Translations under genes and position numbers: made by a program
The notes under the pieces: model-generated
Told to the model about the DNA's origin: nothing
What the model saw: only the letters and a program-made list of their open reading frames with translations
Databases searched by the model: none
Shown here: one piece after another, positions 24,134-36,539 of the stretch
Layout: each line of letters begins with the position of its first letter
Numbering within the stretch: the stretch's first letter is position 1
Source: Eucommia ulmoides
Lineage: Eukaryota > Streptophyta > Magnoliopsida > Garryales > Eucommiaceae
NCBI GenBank assembly: GCA_016647705.1
Contig: CM028336.1
Span: 11,230,880-11,294,879, forward strand
Reading direction: 5' to 3'
DNA length: 64,000 bases

Positions 24134-24392
24134 TTAAACTTCCAATTTTGCCATTCCAAAACCACCTTTGAGAAATTGAGTACTAAAATTGTGGACAAAC
24201 CGTCCAGGTTCAAATCGAACCGGAGTTTAATGGGTCAAGAGGGTTCGGAAACGGTTCTTCCCCTTTTCCATGAGGTTGCGGTTCAATGAACACTTTCGGT
24301 TCTCTTTTTAGACCGGTTCTTGGCCTGACTTATTAATCCGGCCGCCTGTTCAGACGATACATCCAACTTGGAACGGGGAGAGAGGGAGTGAG
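24134..24392 (+). promoter_or_regulatory. Presumed promoter and 5' leader of the coiled-coil gene
   Basis: This GC-richer stretch between the MITE and ATG at 24393 is inferred to hold the promoter and 5' leader because of position alone. No clear TATA box was seen; a TATA-less promoter would be compatible with a housekeeping gene. Confidence 0.4.
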
Positions 24393-27300
24393 ATGAGAGG
24401 AGTAGGAGGACCGTTATTATGCATCGGCGATCTGCTCAGTGACGTCGGAGAAGGTAACGGCGGGGATCGTGAGGCGACAACTGATGCAAAATTCTCTCCG
24501 TCTTCTTCTTCCTCCTTAGTTCCCGATTCTAATCTCAATCTTCATCCCTCTGATCTAACCAAGCTCTTCCAGGTTCAGCCTCTTTCTTATATATCATAAA
24601 TGCATTGGAGTTTATTATGAGATTTAATTTGTTCATAATATCATGGTTTATTGGTCAATTACTGTGATTGTTGTTGTTACATTTGACCTTATCGACGATT
24701 GCTTCTTTGTGAAGTTCATTTGTACTCATCAATCTAGGGGATAAGATATTATGATGCCAACACTCATGAAACTATCACACATGTACTGAATTTAAAATAA
24801 CAGAAGGTCGGGACACATGCATATGGTGAAAAACTAAACAATGCTAGCCCACTACCCCTAGGAAGGGGATACATTAAATGCAAAGACATTCCTGCCGGAT
24901 TACAATCAATTATTCCACTTGCTCCTATACCATACCAATCTATTATGCTTTCAAAAGAAAACTGACCATGTGCAGGCATCCACAAACCTAAATCAAGCAT
25001 TGTCCTTAATGATAAGAACATACACGTTATACAGCAAGGAAATGTAATAGCTGCCATCTGGTGTCTACTTGAACAGGCGTAAGATAGGCACCGATGAACT
25101 GGGAACAGCCGTTAACTTATTTAGTAGACAATTTGCACTGAAATTGAATGGTTAACATGGATTAGTCATATCATCCAAAACCTTCAATTTCATAACTTTT
25201 TATGTTTTTTTCCCTTAACTGTAGACAATTTGCACTGAAACTGAGTGATTAACATAGATTAGTCACATTATCCAAAACCTTCAATTTTATAACTTTTTAT
25301 GTTTTTTCCCCTTATGGTAACATTTGGAATATTGAAACTACATTACAAGAAAAAGAAAATACAAAAATAAATAAAATTGAAATTACAATTAACTAAAAGA
25401 AAAACTACAGGTACTAACTAAAAGAAAATAGAAGAAATGAAAAGCAAAAATAAATAAATAATCTAAATGTGCTACAAACTCTACTCCTCTAGTTGTGGTG
25501 GGTAAGGAAATTGGCCTTGCGACGAGGATGACAAAGTATAATCATGTGCTTGTCGACTCCATTCGTCGATGACATCCGGGAACATCCTCCGAGCGAAGGA
25601 ATCCATGAAGTTGCACTGATAGCACAGATTCTACTGCATCCCCACCATCCCGGTATGTAGGGCCGCCACGCGATTGGATAAATCCATGTACTGATCGTGT
25701 GTGACGCCCTGAAATTGGCCCATAAAGGCCTGTGCACCTTCCTCGACTTGTGGCTCATCCTCATCTGCTTGGTTTCCTACGGCCTTCGATCAATTTCTTA
25801 TGGCTTCCATAGTCCTGCTCCACTCGCTGCTCCTGTATAACGGGATCTTGGTTGTATCGATCTTCTCATCATCCTTTAACTTGAATCCCACATGTGCTAA
25901 AATACGCATTAAGTAGCACGGATATACGAGTTTCACTTTCACCCCAGCACCCTTTGAGCCGATGGTGTGTACCAAATCTTTCACTCTCCACATTCATTGG
26001 AAAATGATGGCTGGAGTCAAGATCTACCTGTTCTGAAATGAGGAAAAAATACATGACAATATAGTGCTGCACCTTTGAGAAACAGGACCCAATAGTGGAA
26101 TCTACTCTCCGCACCCACACAGGGAGTTGGGTCCGCTTGACAGCTTGCCTCTTTTGCAAACTGGCCGCCCTTCATAATCCTAATGATAATCTTGAATTCA
26201 TCTCCTCTAGGTGGGTCTAGGCCGGTGCAGTCACTAAATTTGGATCTGATACCTAACACCTCTGCAATGTCACTTACATGGATGACATAGGGTTCGCCAT
26301 CAATCTTGACCGGAAAGTGCAGATGACCACTACAGCCGAAATCATCTTGGCTTTCTTGTAGAAAAGGCGTACAATTTGAGGATACATGGGATCTTCTGGT
26401 AGAGAGAGAAGAGGTCCGACTTGTGGACGCTCCAAGTATTGGAGACTTTGGAGTCCTCCTCCTTGACATTCCTCAAGTTGTCCAAAGTACTCCATATCAA
26501 ATTTTGTTTCATAATAATTAGGCTTCGAGCGGACAAAGGCGGAAGAAGTTTCACGTCTGGAATTTCGTCCCTTAAGAGGGGCCATCGGAATGGGCGCCAA
26601 AAGTTTATTGGAGACTGAAGGAGAGAAAACCGGGAGGTTGGCAGTAAATTTGACAAAGTCATCAGAAAATTGCCGGAGAATCGCTGGAAGTTGGCTGGAA
26701 AGTAATTCGTTGGACAGCCGTCGGAAATTGGCCAGAGGGGAGAGAGAATCTAGTATATGGGGTTAGTGTTAAGAAGAAGAGATATCGAGTATTTATAGAG
26801 AGGAGATGAGAGGGAAAAGGAAGGGTTTGAAATTTTAATGGAAAGAGGGAGGGAGATTTGATGGAGATATTTTTGGGAAGAGGGATGTAATTAAGGGAAA
26901 GAGAGAAGAAAAGAGTTAATTACTAATTTAATATATTTATATATATATGTATGTAAGTATAGCGTTTTTAACATTTTTCACTCCTAAAGTTTGACCATTA
27001 TCTCACATGGGTCCCCATGGTTTCAATTTGAACACATAACATCTTGAAGTTTCCTAATCATCCCACTATTGTCCAAATTGTTATTCCAGTTGCAATTTCG
27101 GTTGGCAAATGGTCGCTGCACATATGAATATTTTTAAGGGGTTTATGGTCATTACTAGTCTCCTCCTCCCCCAATTCTTCTTCTCGCCCAAACACTAAAG
27201 GACTTATATCTATACATATCACATATGTTCTTGTAAAATATTCGGAGGGAGAGTAGAGGAAAAGGCCAAAAATGCCCATAAGCCCCTTTAAAAATAGTAA

Positions 27301-30300
27301 GGTGCAAGGCAAGTGATTACTTGAACGTTCATAATTGTCACGGGGTTCGTGATTTGGATTGAAATAAAATGATTAGGAAACTTCAGAGTGTCGTATGTTC
27401 AAATTTAAACTATGGGGACGAGAGTGAGATAATTGTCAAACTTCAAGGTATAAATTGGTCAAACACACACACACGTATAAACTTTCCCTGGGCAAGCCCC
27501 CAGACAAAGTTGAGGGTGCATCATTGGCCAGGGGGATCTCTTTGGCTAGCTTGTCCAAAGTTAGGATTTAATTATTACATTACTCTAATTTAGGGTGATT
27601 TGAAATTTAAGCATAAATCATCCAATTCAATGATCAATCACCAAGAATATTATTGTATGACGGTTAACTCTAGGCCATAGGTGCTAGGCATAACGTTTTA
27701 GAGGCTATCAGATTCAAATCCAAAACTTCTACAATATTTTTTTTTAGAATAAAATCACATTAAAAATTAATTTAAGAACAATATTCAATGTCATACAATT
27801 GTTCCCAATGATCTAGAAATACAATGAAAAGTAAAACACAAATCAACATAAATCCTACGGACAATATTGCATTTTAGACCTAATAATGGAGTCTAGTTGT
27901 TCATCATGGTGTTGAGCAACATCGTTTTGGGAGAAATCTTTGAACAAGCTGTCCTTCTCTTTGCCGTTGAAACCCTAGCTGTCTTCGTAAGGATGGATGG
28001 ATGATTGAATAATGAATGAAACCCTTTTCCTTCCAATTTTCGTGTCCTGAAGGCCCCACAACACTTCGGGCTTCATCTAAAAGGCAAAAAACAGGCCCAT
28101 AACATAGAAAAACGGGGCCTCATTGCGTCCGCAATGCTTTACAGCGCAGTTGTGAGTCTTGTGACGCTGTTCACCTGAAAGCCGATGTCCCATTGGGGGA
28201 CATCCCGGCCGCGACCTTTTGACCTTACCTATTGGGCATTGCAGTCACAACACTAAAGGTTGGGGCTGCTACCTTGGCCAAAACATGGCTTTTTTTCTTC
28301 GTTTCTGCTTCAATAATGTTGTGTTTTTGGACCTTGACTCCAACCGTATAACAAACATTGAAATAAATCAATTATTATATACTAACTCATTCACAATACT
28401 AACAAAGTCTAAATTAGGATGATTAATCGGTGTTAAAAGTGACTCGATCAACTTCCAGGATATTTGATAAATCATTATGAGGAATGAAAGAAAGATTGTA
28501 AAAATGTAAGCAAAACATTGAAAAAGTACCAAACTCCTTTGAGTCATTTTGCATCACGATGTTTCTACAAGTCAATATTAGTTACTAAGAGTTTAAACCT
28601 GAGACACCTCTTGTCATTTCCACAAATACCAATGACACACCCTATCATTTTGATAATACCTGAGACATCCTTTCTCTTCGCTTTGGTTACCCAAGACATC
28701 CTTCAATTTTTTTCTTGACAAAAATACTCTTACAACATAATGTTTTTTTTAATTATTATTTATTTATTTTTTTTTGTAATTTTTATTTTCTGCTTTCTCT
28801 CTTATTTTTTATTTTTTTTATGTTTTTTACTTTAATTTTGTATTTTTTATTTCATTTCTTGTAATTTTTTTGTATGGTATTTGTAAAAAAGTAAGAAAGA
28901 TAGAAAGTAATAATCTAGAAAACAAAACAAAAAAATTAAAAACACAAAAAAATAAAAAGAAAAAAAAATTAAAAAATAGGATTTGAAAAATAAAAAATGA
29001 ATTTAAAAAAAATAAAAGAAAAAGAAAGAAATTGAATTTGTTTAATTTTTAAATTTAAATTTTTCTTTGTTTCTTATTTATGTTTTTCGTTTTCTAGTTT
29101 TTAATTTTTGATTTTTAATTTTTATAGAGACACTATATATAAAAAATAAAGAAACAAAAGTAAAACAAATAAAATAGAAAATATCGAACAAAATAAAAAA
29201 AAAATAGAAAACTAGAGAAAAAAGAGTAAAAATAAAAAAAACAACAAAAAAAAGAATAAGAAAAATTATGTTACTAGAGTATTTTTGTCAACAAAAAGTG
29301 ATTAGCGGTGTCTAAGGTATTATAAAAATAATAAGAGGTGATCTTGGTTTTAGTCAAAATGACATGGGGTATCTCAAGTATAAACTCGTTATTAAAGTGA
29401 TAACCTGTTCAATATGTATCGGTTCTTGGGTGAGAGAGCGCTGTGGAGGTTTTCGGGTGAGGTCTCACTATTTCAATTTTTGAAGGGTGTTAGTGTTGTC
29501 TCAGTTTTTGAAGGGTGATAGTGTTGTCTCATTTTTATGAGTTTAGGGTTTACAATTGAAAGTCTCTTCTTTTACTTAGTTGATCACTTGGGGCTCCATT
29601 CACAATATTGATAAATTTTAGGTGAAGGGTTTTCAAATTTCAAGCAAATACTCGATTTGTCTTGAGGCAGTCCTTTAATCATTTACTTTTGTGCAGCCTA
29701 TTAAAATAGTTATATATGAAGGAAAAATAGTTATATAGAGAGATTTGAAGGAAAGGGAGTCATTCGAGAAAGTACATGGTGGTTATGCATCTAGGGAGAA
29801 GAATGCAATGGGAGAAAGGATTTTAGATTTTGTTATGGCGTATGATTTAGTACTTAATACATGTTTTAGGAAGAGAGATGTGTACCTTATTACATTTAAG
29901 AGTGGATGGAGGAATAGCCAAATAGACTATCTTTACTAAAACGAGTGATTGTTTAATATGTAAGGATTGTAAAATCAAAGAGAGTATTGCTACCTAACAT
30001 TGATTGATGGTAACCGATTTAAAGTTTTAGGGATGAAAATGGGAGTTTAAGATAAGTAGGCATGTAAGGACACGTTAGAGAGATCAAGGAGGTGAAAAGA
30101 TGGAGTTGTTTGAGGATAAAATTTGCAATGAGGAGTTATGGAAGAGACACGATGAAGTGAATAAAATGTGGGGTGATATGGTAAGTCGTATTAGAAAAAT
30201 GGGGAGAAAAGTTTTAGGAGTATGCAATGGAAGGGGACCATAATATAAAGAAAGTTGGTGGTGGAATGAGAAGGTCCAAAAAGCCGTTCGTTATAAGAAA

Positions 30301-33300
30301 ATAGCTTATAAAGAATAAAAAATGACAAAAATGTCGGAGTAGTGAAAGTTTGGAGAAGTATAAACGTGAAAAAAGGAGGCAAGAAAAGTAATTAAAGAAT
30401 CAAATTGTAGGGCATACGATACTTTGTATCAAAAGTTAGATACAAATGCTAGAGAGAGATATATTTAAACTTGTTAGGAGATGTGAACGAAAGACTAGAG
30501 ATATAGGAAGTGTCAGATGCATCAAAGACGTTGATGAAAAGGTCCTGGTGAAGGATGAGGAGATTATGGATGAAGAAGTTATTTTTATAGTTTATTTAAT
30601 GAGAAACACAGGAGAGTCTAGTTTAGAGTCGCCTAGTTTATCTTCAGATAGGATTTATAGATTTCATAGAAAATTAGGGATTAGGAAGTTAGAATAACAC
30701 TAAGGAAGATGAGGTCTGGAAAAACTGTAGGGTCAGATGAGAAACCTATATAGGTGTGGAAAAGTTTGGGAGATCTAGGAATAGATTGGTTGATTGGACT
30801 TTTCAATGACATTTTGAGAGCTAAGAGAATGCTTGATGATTGGAGGAAGAGTATCTTAGTGTCCATTTATATCTATAAAAATAAAAAGGATGTTCAAAGT
30901 TATGCAAATTATGGGGACATAAACTTTATGAGTTATATTACGAAACTTTGGGAGAGAGTGAGAGAATATAGAATAAGACATGAAACGAGCATCGAAGTGA
31001 ATCAATTTGGATTTATACCCATATGATCAACTACTGAAGCTATTTATCTACTTAGAAGATTGATGGAGAAATATAGAGAAAAGAAGAAAGATTTACTTAT
31101 GGTATTTGCGGATTTAGAAAATGTTTATGATTGGGTACTCAGAGAAGTTTTGTAGTGGATGTTTGAAAAGAAGCAGATAGCCAAAGTGTATATTGAGGTA
31201 ATTAAGGATATGTATGAATGTATAGTTACCAGTGTTCGAACGGGAGGAGGCAATACTTGTACATTTCTCTAAAAATCATCTTTAATTTCTTATCTCTTTA
31301 TTTTAGTGATGGATGTGCACAAAAAACATATTCAAGATGGGGTACTTTGGAGTATATTGTTTGCGGATGACATAGTAATAGTTGATGTAATAGAATAGGT
31401 CTTAATACTACGTTAGAAAGATGGAGATGAGCGTTAGAGTGCAAATATTTGAAGATTTGCAGAAGTAAGATGGAATGTATGTATTACAATTTCAGTAATG
31501 CTCGAAGAGATAACTGAAGATCAAGATGTTCCAAAGGTTGATCATTTTTGGATATTTAGGTTCAATGATTCAGGGTAATAGAGAAATTGAGGAAGATATT
31601 ACTTAGAGTCAAGGTAGGATGGTTAAAGTGAAGAAGTGTAATTGGGGTGATATGTGATCGTAGGATATTGTTGAAATTCAAGGAAAATTCTACAACATTG
31701 CAATAAGATCGACAATGTTGTATGGTTCAAAATGTTTGGCAGTAAACACGAAGCATGTTTGAAAAATTGGTGTGACAGAAATGAGGATGGTACGGTGGAT
31801 GAGTGGGAAGATGAGAATGGATAAAAGTAAGAATGAAACTATTAAAGAGAGTTTAGGAATAACACCCATTGAAGAGAAAGAGAATCGTTTACGATGGTTT
31901 GGACATGTGCATAGAAGACCCATAGAAATAGCAGAGAGAAAATGTGATTTAGTTCAAGTGCGGCGACTACTAGAGGGAGAGGTAGAGCTAAGAAGACTTG
32001 GGCCAAAACTATTAGAATTGATTTGATGGCTTTAAACCAGATTAAGGAGATGACTCTTGATCGATCACTATGGTGTGAATAGATTTATGTAGCCGACCTT
32101 ATTTAAGTGAGACAATGCCTTGGTTGTTGTTATTGTTTTTTTCTTTTCTTTAGGGGTGGTAGGCTTCCGGACAGCCTGTATTCCATTCTTTTCCTACATG
32201 CTGTTATTTTCACATTAGCTCTTTTTATCCATGGATATGGCCCTTTGGTGACATTTCATATAATCCTTATCATTGAAAAATCTATGGTTATCTAATGCTT
32301 AATTAATTATATTACCCAAAAAATAAGATGTACCATAAACACTAAGAAGGGCAAATGATGAAATCAAGCATTTTTGGTGCTCCTAACTTTCTTTACATTC
32401 ACATCTGCTAGTTGCTTGTTTGTATGATTTTTTCTGAAAATTAGAAATCCTTATGAACTTAATTTTATCTTTTCTTTCTGTATTGTCTCTCAAGTTTCAG
32501 GCTTAGATGCACTTCCTAAATGACTTTCTTTTTTTTCAACCAAAAGATTCTCACCTCCGTCTTGAATTCCGAATTTCTTTTTGGATGAAACGGTATATGT
32601 TATATTACTGAGGTACAACAACAATACATCAATTAATGGAATAATTTACAATAAGCATTATTTGGTAATGGTTTCTCAAACGATTTGGTGTTAATTTCTT
32701 GACATTGGAGTCATCTCTAGTTAGTTCTTTGTGCGACCGTATCCTTTGTTGAATTTATGGGCATGTTATTTTTACATTTGTATCCTACAGAACACCTTCT
32801 CTGAGCAACGCTTCCAAATCCTTGGTGAAGGAAGCTTCTCTCTCTCAACACTTTTTTTTTTTTTGTATTTTTTTTTCTTATACTTCCCGAACAATTTATG
32901 GGCCGGTTAGTTTTCATTCATATTTTTCCCTCCCTCATGGCCTCAAAAGTATACCACTTGCTCCTGGATAATGAAATTAGGAAGCATCATAACGATGATA
33001 TTTGTTACGTTATTTTTAATTAACAATTATAGTTCTTATTAATTCCTTAACCATCTTTGCCCTGGATATCTAATTTGTTGGGTCTTGTTTTAGGAGAGCT
33101 ACAATAAGTTGAATGAGGCACTTGCTGGTACAGATCATTCATGGACTACTCTTACACTTAAGGTAATGGATGATTTACTTCAAAGATCTTAAATCCTTAT
33201 AAAAGTGCTTCTTACATTAAGAATTAGTTAGTAGTCCTGAATGGTGAATCTTATTTGCTTTTGAAAACATTGAATTCATGCTTCTTCTTCTGTTGTGGTC

Positions 33301-34270
33301 ATTTATAGATGGCTAATGCCATATACATTATGAGTGTTTGTTTGTGAAAAATGTTTAGGTCTTGTTCTGTTTATAACTCAAAAACAACTTTTGAAAATTG
33401 AAAAAACTTGTTTTATTTTTTTGAAACGTTTTAAAAAGTAAAAATTAAAAGTGATGTGATTGATTGAAATATTTTAAAAATAGGAGAGGAGGTGATGTAA
33501 TTGATTGATAATTTAAGTTTGAGAGAAAGAAGATAGATTAATATGAAGAAAGGGAAGAAAATTGGATTTTTTTTTTTTTAATAATAAATTCTAAAATATT
33601 TAAAAAATTGGTGATTAATTGGGAATTTTGATAATTATTTTGTAAAAGAATTTTTGAGCCGTGCTATAAAAAATAAGTAGAGGTTTTTTTTTGGCATATG
33701 TATAAAAATTTTTTCGGTGACTTTAGCTGTTTTCAAACACAGTCCAAACAGATTTCCCAAAAAAGAATAATTCCGATAAACTATTTTCATAAGGCTATTT
33801 TGGGATTAACCGAAAACAGATTCTAGACTTCAATGTTAGGAATCCTACGTATTTATTTCGTGTAACGATTATAAAACACAATTTTGTCATTTTTCCTCAT
33901 CGGTCTGTTATTAGACTCATGTTCTGTGTTTGAATTACGGTGGAGTAGTGTTTGGGAGTAGTAAAAACATGAGTTCGTTTCTTTTTCCAATTCCGTACAA
34001 TTAAACACTACCTGATTATCAGCCAGTGTCCTGAAACATTCCACTGTCCGTTATTGGTTGTTCGTACAGCTATGCACCGCTCTAGAAACTGCGAGCAAAT
34101 TGATGAAATCTACCGAAAATAATGCTAGTTTGCTCTCGGAGAAGGTTGTGGAGCTTGAGAATATCATGAAGAGGGGAGATTCAGCTGTAGCAGCAGCCAA
34201 AGCTCTCCACAAATCCTTAAACCTAAAAGGAGGGCCTGTTATTAGTGAAAATACCAGCAGGGAACATTGA
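24393..34270 (+). CDS. Conserved-looking 149-residue coiled-coil protein, function unknown
   Basis: Exons 24393-24572, 33094-33162 and 34070-34270 join in phase 0: 60 + 23 + 66 codons plus TGA. Donors are GTTCAG (weak) and GTAATG; acceptors are TTTTAG and GTACAG. The start is the first ATG, giving MRGVGGPLLCIGDLLSDVGE. Residues 1-25 are hydrophobic/glycine-rich, 30-50 Ser-rich and acidic, and from DLTKLFQ (about 54) to the end the protein is rich in Leu, Glu and Lys with heptad spacing (LCTALETASKLMKSTENNAS), indicating a coiled coil. There is no signal peptide or membrane segment. The three short, cleanly spliced open exons argue for a real gene. I do not recognise the family; a small subunit of a larger assembly is a guess from shape only. 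Intron 1 is 8.5 kb and TE-filled, intron 2 is 907 bp. Confidence 0.8.
24743..25080 (+). pseudogene. Unidentified coding-like fragment in intron 1
   Basis: Unlike its AT-rich surroundings, this stretch has balanced composition. A plus-strand frame starting near 24808 reads about 90 residues with a single TGA near 24963; parts read PLPLGRGYIKCKDIPAGLQS and then NIHVIQQGNVIAAIWCLLEQ. The minus strand is also open (97 codons, 25057-24764), so the coding strand is not certain. It may be a captured or retrocopied gene piece or an organelle-derived insert. I do not recognise the protein. Confidence 0.35.
25124..25317. repeat. 97-bp tandem duplication
   Basis: Units 25124-25220 and 25221-25317 both begin gtagacaatttgcactgaaa and end in atgtttttt-ccctta. 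They differ at roughly ten positions, so the duplication is not recent. In intron 1 of the coiled-coil gene. Confidence 0.85.
25482..26600 (-). pseudogene. Degenerate retroelement gag-like gene (Transposase_32-like)
   Basis: Minus-strand pieces in shifting frames form one broken protein: from 26600 LAPIPMAPLKGRNSRRETSS and NYYETKFDMEYF...FYKKAK, then KIDGEPYVIHVSDIAEVLGI, a middle part ending LFLKGAALYCHVFFPHFRTG, then LVYPCYLMRILAHVGF, and a C-terminus ending PPQLEE-stop at 25482 with one internal TAG. The order (YETKF...FY...IDGEPY..D..EVLGI...YCHV) resembles the putative plant transposon protein domain found in retroelement gag-like proteins. At least three frame changes make it non-functional. 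It lies antisense in intron 1 of the coiled-coil gene. Family assignment is tentative. Confidence 0.5.
26983..27448. mobile_element. TIR element (about 465 bp) with ~75-bp inverted ends
   Basis: The left arm around aagtttgaccattatctcac is matched by the complement of the right arm (aagtttgacaattatctcac), and similarity continues through gaagtttcctaatcat in both arms, about 75 bp in all. Exact ends are unclear (the arms may extend 15-20 bp further out), and no target duplication was fixed. Probably a MULE-type miniature element in intron 1 of the coiled-coil gene. Confidence 0.6.
27449..28588. other. Intron 1 segment, unassigned
   Basis: Contains a GC-richer stretch with short inverted words (gatgtcccattgggggacatc, split at 28182-28202) but no coding frame longer than background. 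Confidence 0.4.
28589..29387. mobile_element. Fold-back TIR element (799 bp), near-8-bp target duplication
   Basis: GAGTTTAAACCTGAGACACC at the left and, inward from the right, GAGTTTATACTTGAGATACC are long TIRs; the arms also share gacaaaaatactctt near their inner ends, and the A/T-rich interior (28740-29260) is largely self-complementary. The flanks are gttactaa (28581-28588) and gttattaa (29388-29395), a 7/8 match that fits a hAT-type target duplication. Non-coding; in intron 1 of the coiled-coil gene. Confidence 0.7.
29690..32145 (+). pseudogene. RTE-like LINE, 5'-truncated and degenerate
   Basis: Plus-strand frames with stops spell the end of an endonuclease (FEKVHGGYASREKN...LDFVMAYDLVLNT...SQIDYLY, 29745-29939), then a reverse transcriptase (DDWRKSILVSIYI; FADLENVYDWVLREVL near 31106-31155; catalytic LFADDIVIV with F-A-D-D at 31360-31371), then a C-terminal part (RMVRWMSGKMRMDKSKNE and ENRLRWFGHVHRRP). 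The 3' end atgtagccgaccttattt...ggttgttgtta is the usual tail of plant RTE-type LINEs. The sense orientation inside intron 1 of the coiled-coil gene means that it must be tolerated by splicing. Stops and frame breaks make it inactive. Confidence 0.85.
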
Positions 34271-35850
34271 CTGGTAACAGCGATTTTGTAGTTGATTACC
34301 CTTTTTTAACACTTGATTGTATTTTTTATCTACATACGGCTGTTTTTCTTAGATCACTTTGTTAATCTTAACTAAGTGGTTAAATAATCACGAGTTATTT
34401 TTGTTAATATCAACAAACTGGTCAAATGGTTATGAGAGTCGAAGTTACTTTGTTAATTTTAAAATTTTATTAACAAATTAATTATGAGAGAAAATGTCAT
34501 TTAATTATTGTTAAAATTTAAAATACAATTGTGAGTGTATATACACTAAAAACTTCACAAAATGAGATTATGTTGTAGGAAAGATAAAATTAGTGTCAAT
34601 AAATTACGCTTTCAAGCACTCCAATTTTTTTTTTTGGGTAATTAAACGACCCCATTATTTTCCATATAGGCATCTTGACTTTTGAAATTAGGAAATCAAA
34701 ATTTAACGGTAAAATTAACATTAAGCATATTATTGGGTTAGAATAGTAATAGGTCTAAAATTTAAGTTGCTAAGATAATTATATTTTTCTTTTAGTAAGA
34801 TTAGACTCTAGGATTATCAATTAAACAACACTAAGAAAAAAAAAAGTAAAAAAAAATCAATCGTAGCACTAACAAGATAAAGTGAAAGTGTACTTTAGTT
34901 AAAAACATTGATGATTTACGGTAGGTTAAGGGAGACTCAAGGCCTCCTCAATTTTTGAAATTTTTTATTTTTACGAAGTTCTTTTTTTTAAAATCAATTA
35001 AATTCTTTAGAATTTTACATTAGTCCTTGATTTATATGAATATCTAATAAACATTTTTACATTGGTCGCTAGTTACAAACGCTTTTTTGTGTTCTCTTTG
35101 AATTGATGGAAAATTCTCTAGTGATTTTTATAGTGTTTTGGTTATGGTATTTTTATTTGGCCAGTGCTATTTGCATTTCCAATATCAACTCCTAAACTCC
35201 TTTCACATTTTTCTTTTAGGTTAAAATAGGAAAAATCCTCTGTTTGATAAGACTTTATGCTTATAATAAAAGATTCAATTATACCCTTCTAATAAAATTA
35301 AGAAATTAAATGTGTTTTTTATATACTAAGGCTCATTTGGTTGTCTGAATTACCAATTTTTATGAATTATGGTACTTTTGATAAATTGATTTGTGTATTT
35401 TTTTTTTTATATATCTATGATTTAATCAAATTATATTATTTGATTGTTTGAATAAAGAAACATACAATCTTTTTAGTTTTGTTAAATTTTTAAATTAGAT
35501 TTTATTATAATTACACAAGAAAATAACATCTAAACCAGACAAACGGTTAGCTAGCAATTTAAGTGTTTTTAATCCTTAACACTAAACACTAAATCTTTTA
35601 AATTGAATATTGCAATTTATTTTTGTTCTAAGATATATTTTCTTAATTTTTTTTTTTCAATAATTATATTTTTTTTCTTCACAAAAATGATGTTAGTTAG
35701 AATTTTTATGTTTATATTTCTCTTAAATATATAGATTTTACATAGTTAATATTAAATTATGGGTTTTTTGATAATTTAACCTTACAAGAAAAAGATGTAT
35801 AATAGTTGAATTAAGGATTGTGAATAGCGCGACCCTTTAATTTTTGGGAA
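34271..35850. other. 3' flank of the coiled-coil gene; AT-rich spacer
   Basis: The first ~100 bp (34271-34370) should be the 3' UTR. The rest is AT-rich DNA with no ORF and no repeat with readable ends. Confidence 0.4.
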
Positions 35851-36179
35851 TTTTATTATATAGTCTTCAAGAGATGTACAACTCATAAAATGAACCCCTC
35901 AATTAGGACAATAATTTTTTTAGTTTTTAGAAAATAGTCCCTAATATTTGTCCCCCAATTGATATTGTATTTACAAAACCATGTCATTCGGGTGTGTGTA
36001 ACTGTTACATTTATGGGGATTGCACAGTTTCCATAAATATCACCCCTATCTGGGAAAACCGCTGATAGGAACCAAATCTCTATTTAAAAAATAAAAATAT
36101 ATACATCAAATTAATGTTGAAAAAATAATCTTTCCAATGATATAATTTGTGAAATTTTTAGATAAAAAATGTGAATTTG

Positions 36180-36320
36180 TGAACGTTCAGTTAATATAAT
36201 CACTAGTTTATATATGTGTTCGAGATTTGTGAATGTTCAATTAACATAATCCTGAATATTTCAATTAACACAATTATTGGTAAATGTTCAAAATTTGTTG
36301 GTGCTTTGTAATCTTGCAAT
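36180..36320. repeat. Degenerate gaatgttcaattaac repeats
   Basis: Three to four diverged units of the type tgtgaatgttcaattaacataat, about 35-45 bp apart, just left of the NFU-derived duplication. Function unknown. Confidence 0.5.
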
Positions 36321-36539
36321 CATTTTTTTCCCAGTGGATGAACATTCAAACAATGATAGTGAATGAAAAATTCAACTCATACAATCACAATTCTAAAATG
36401 TTTAAAAAATGTTAATGTGTTTAATTATGAATGTTCATATCTTATAAAATGTCATACCTTATCAGTGGCTGTGAATGTCGGCATGAACTAACGGCTCTGA
36501 CGACCTTAATTGTTCTAGAATAGGAAAGACTTCCAAATC

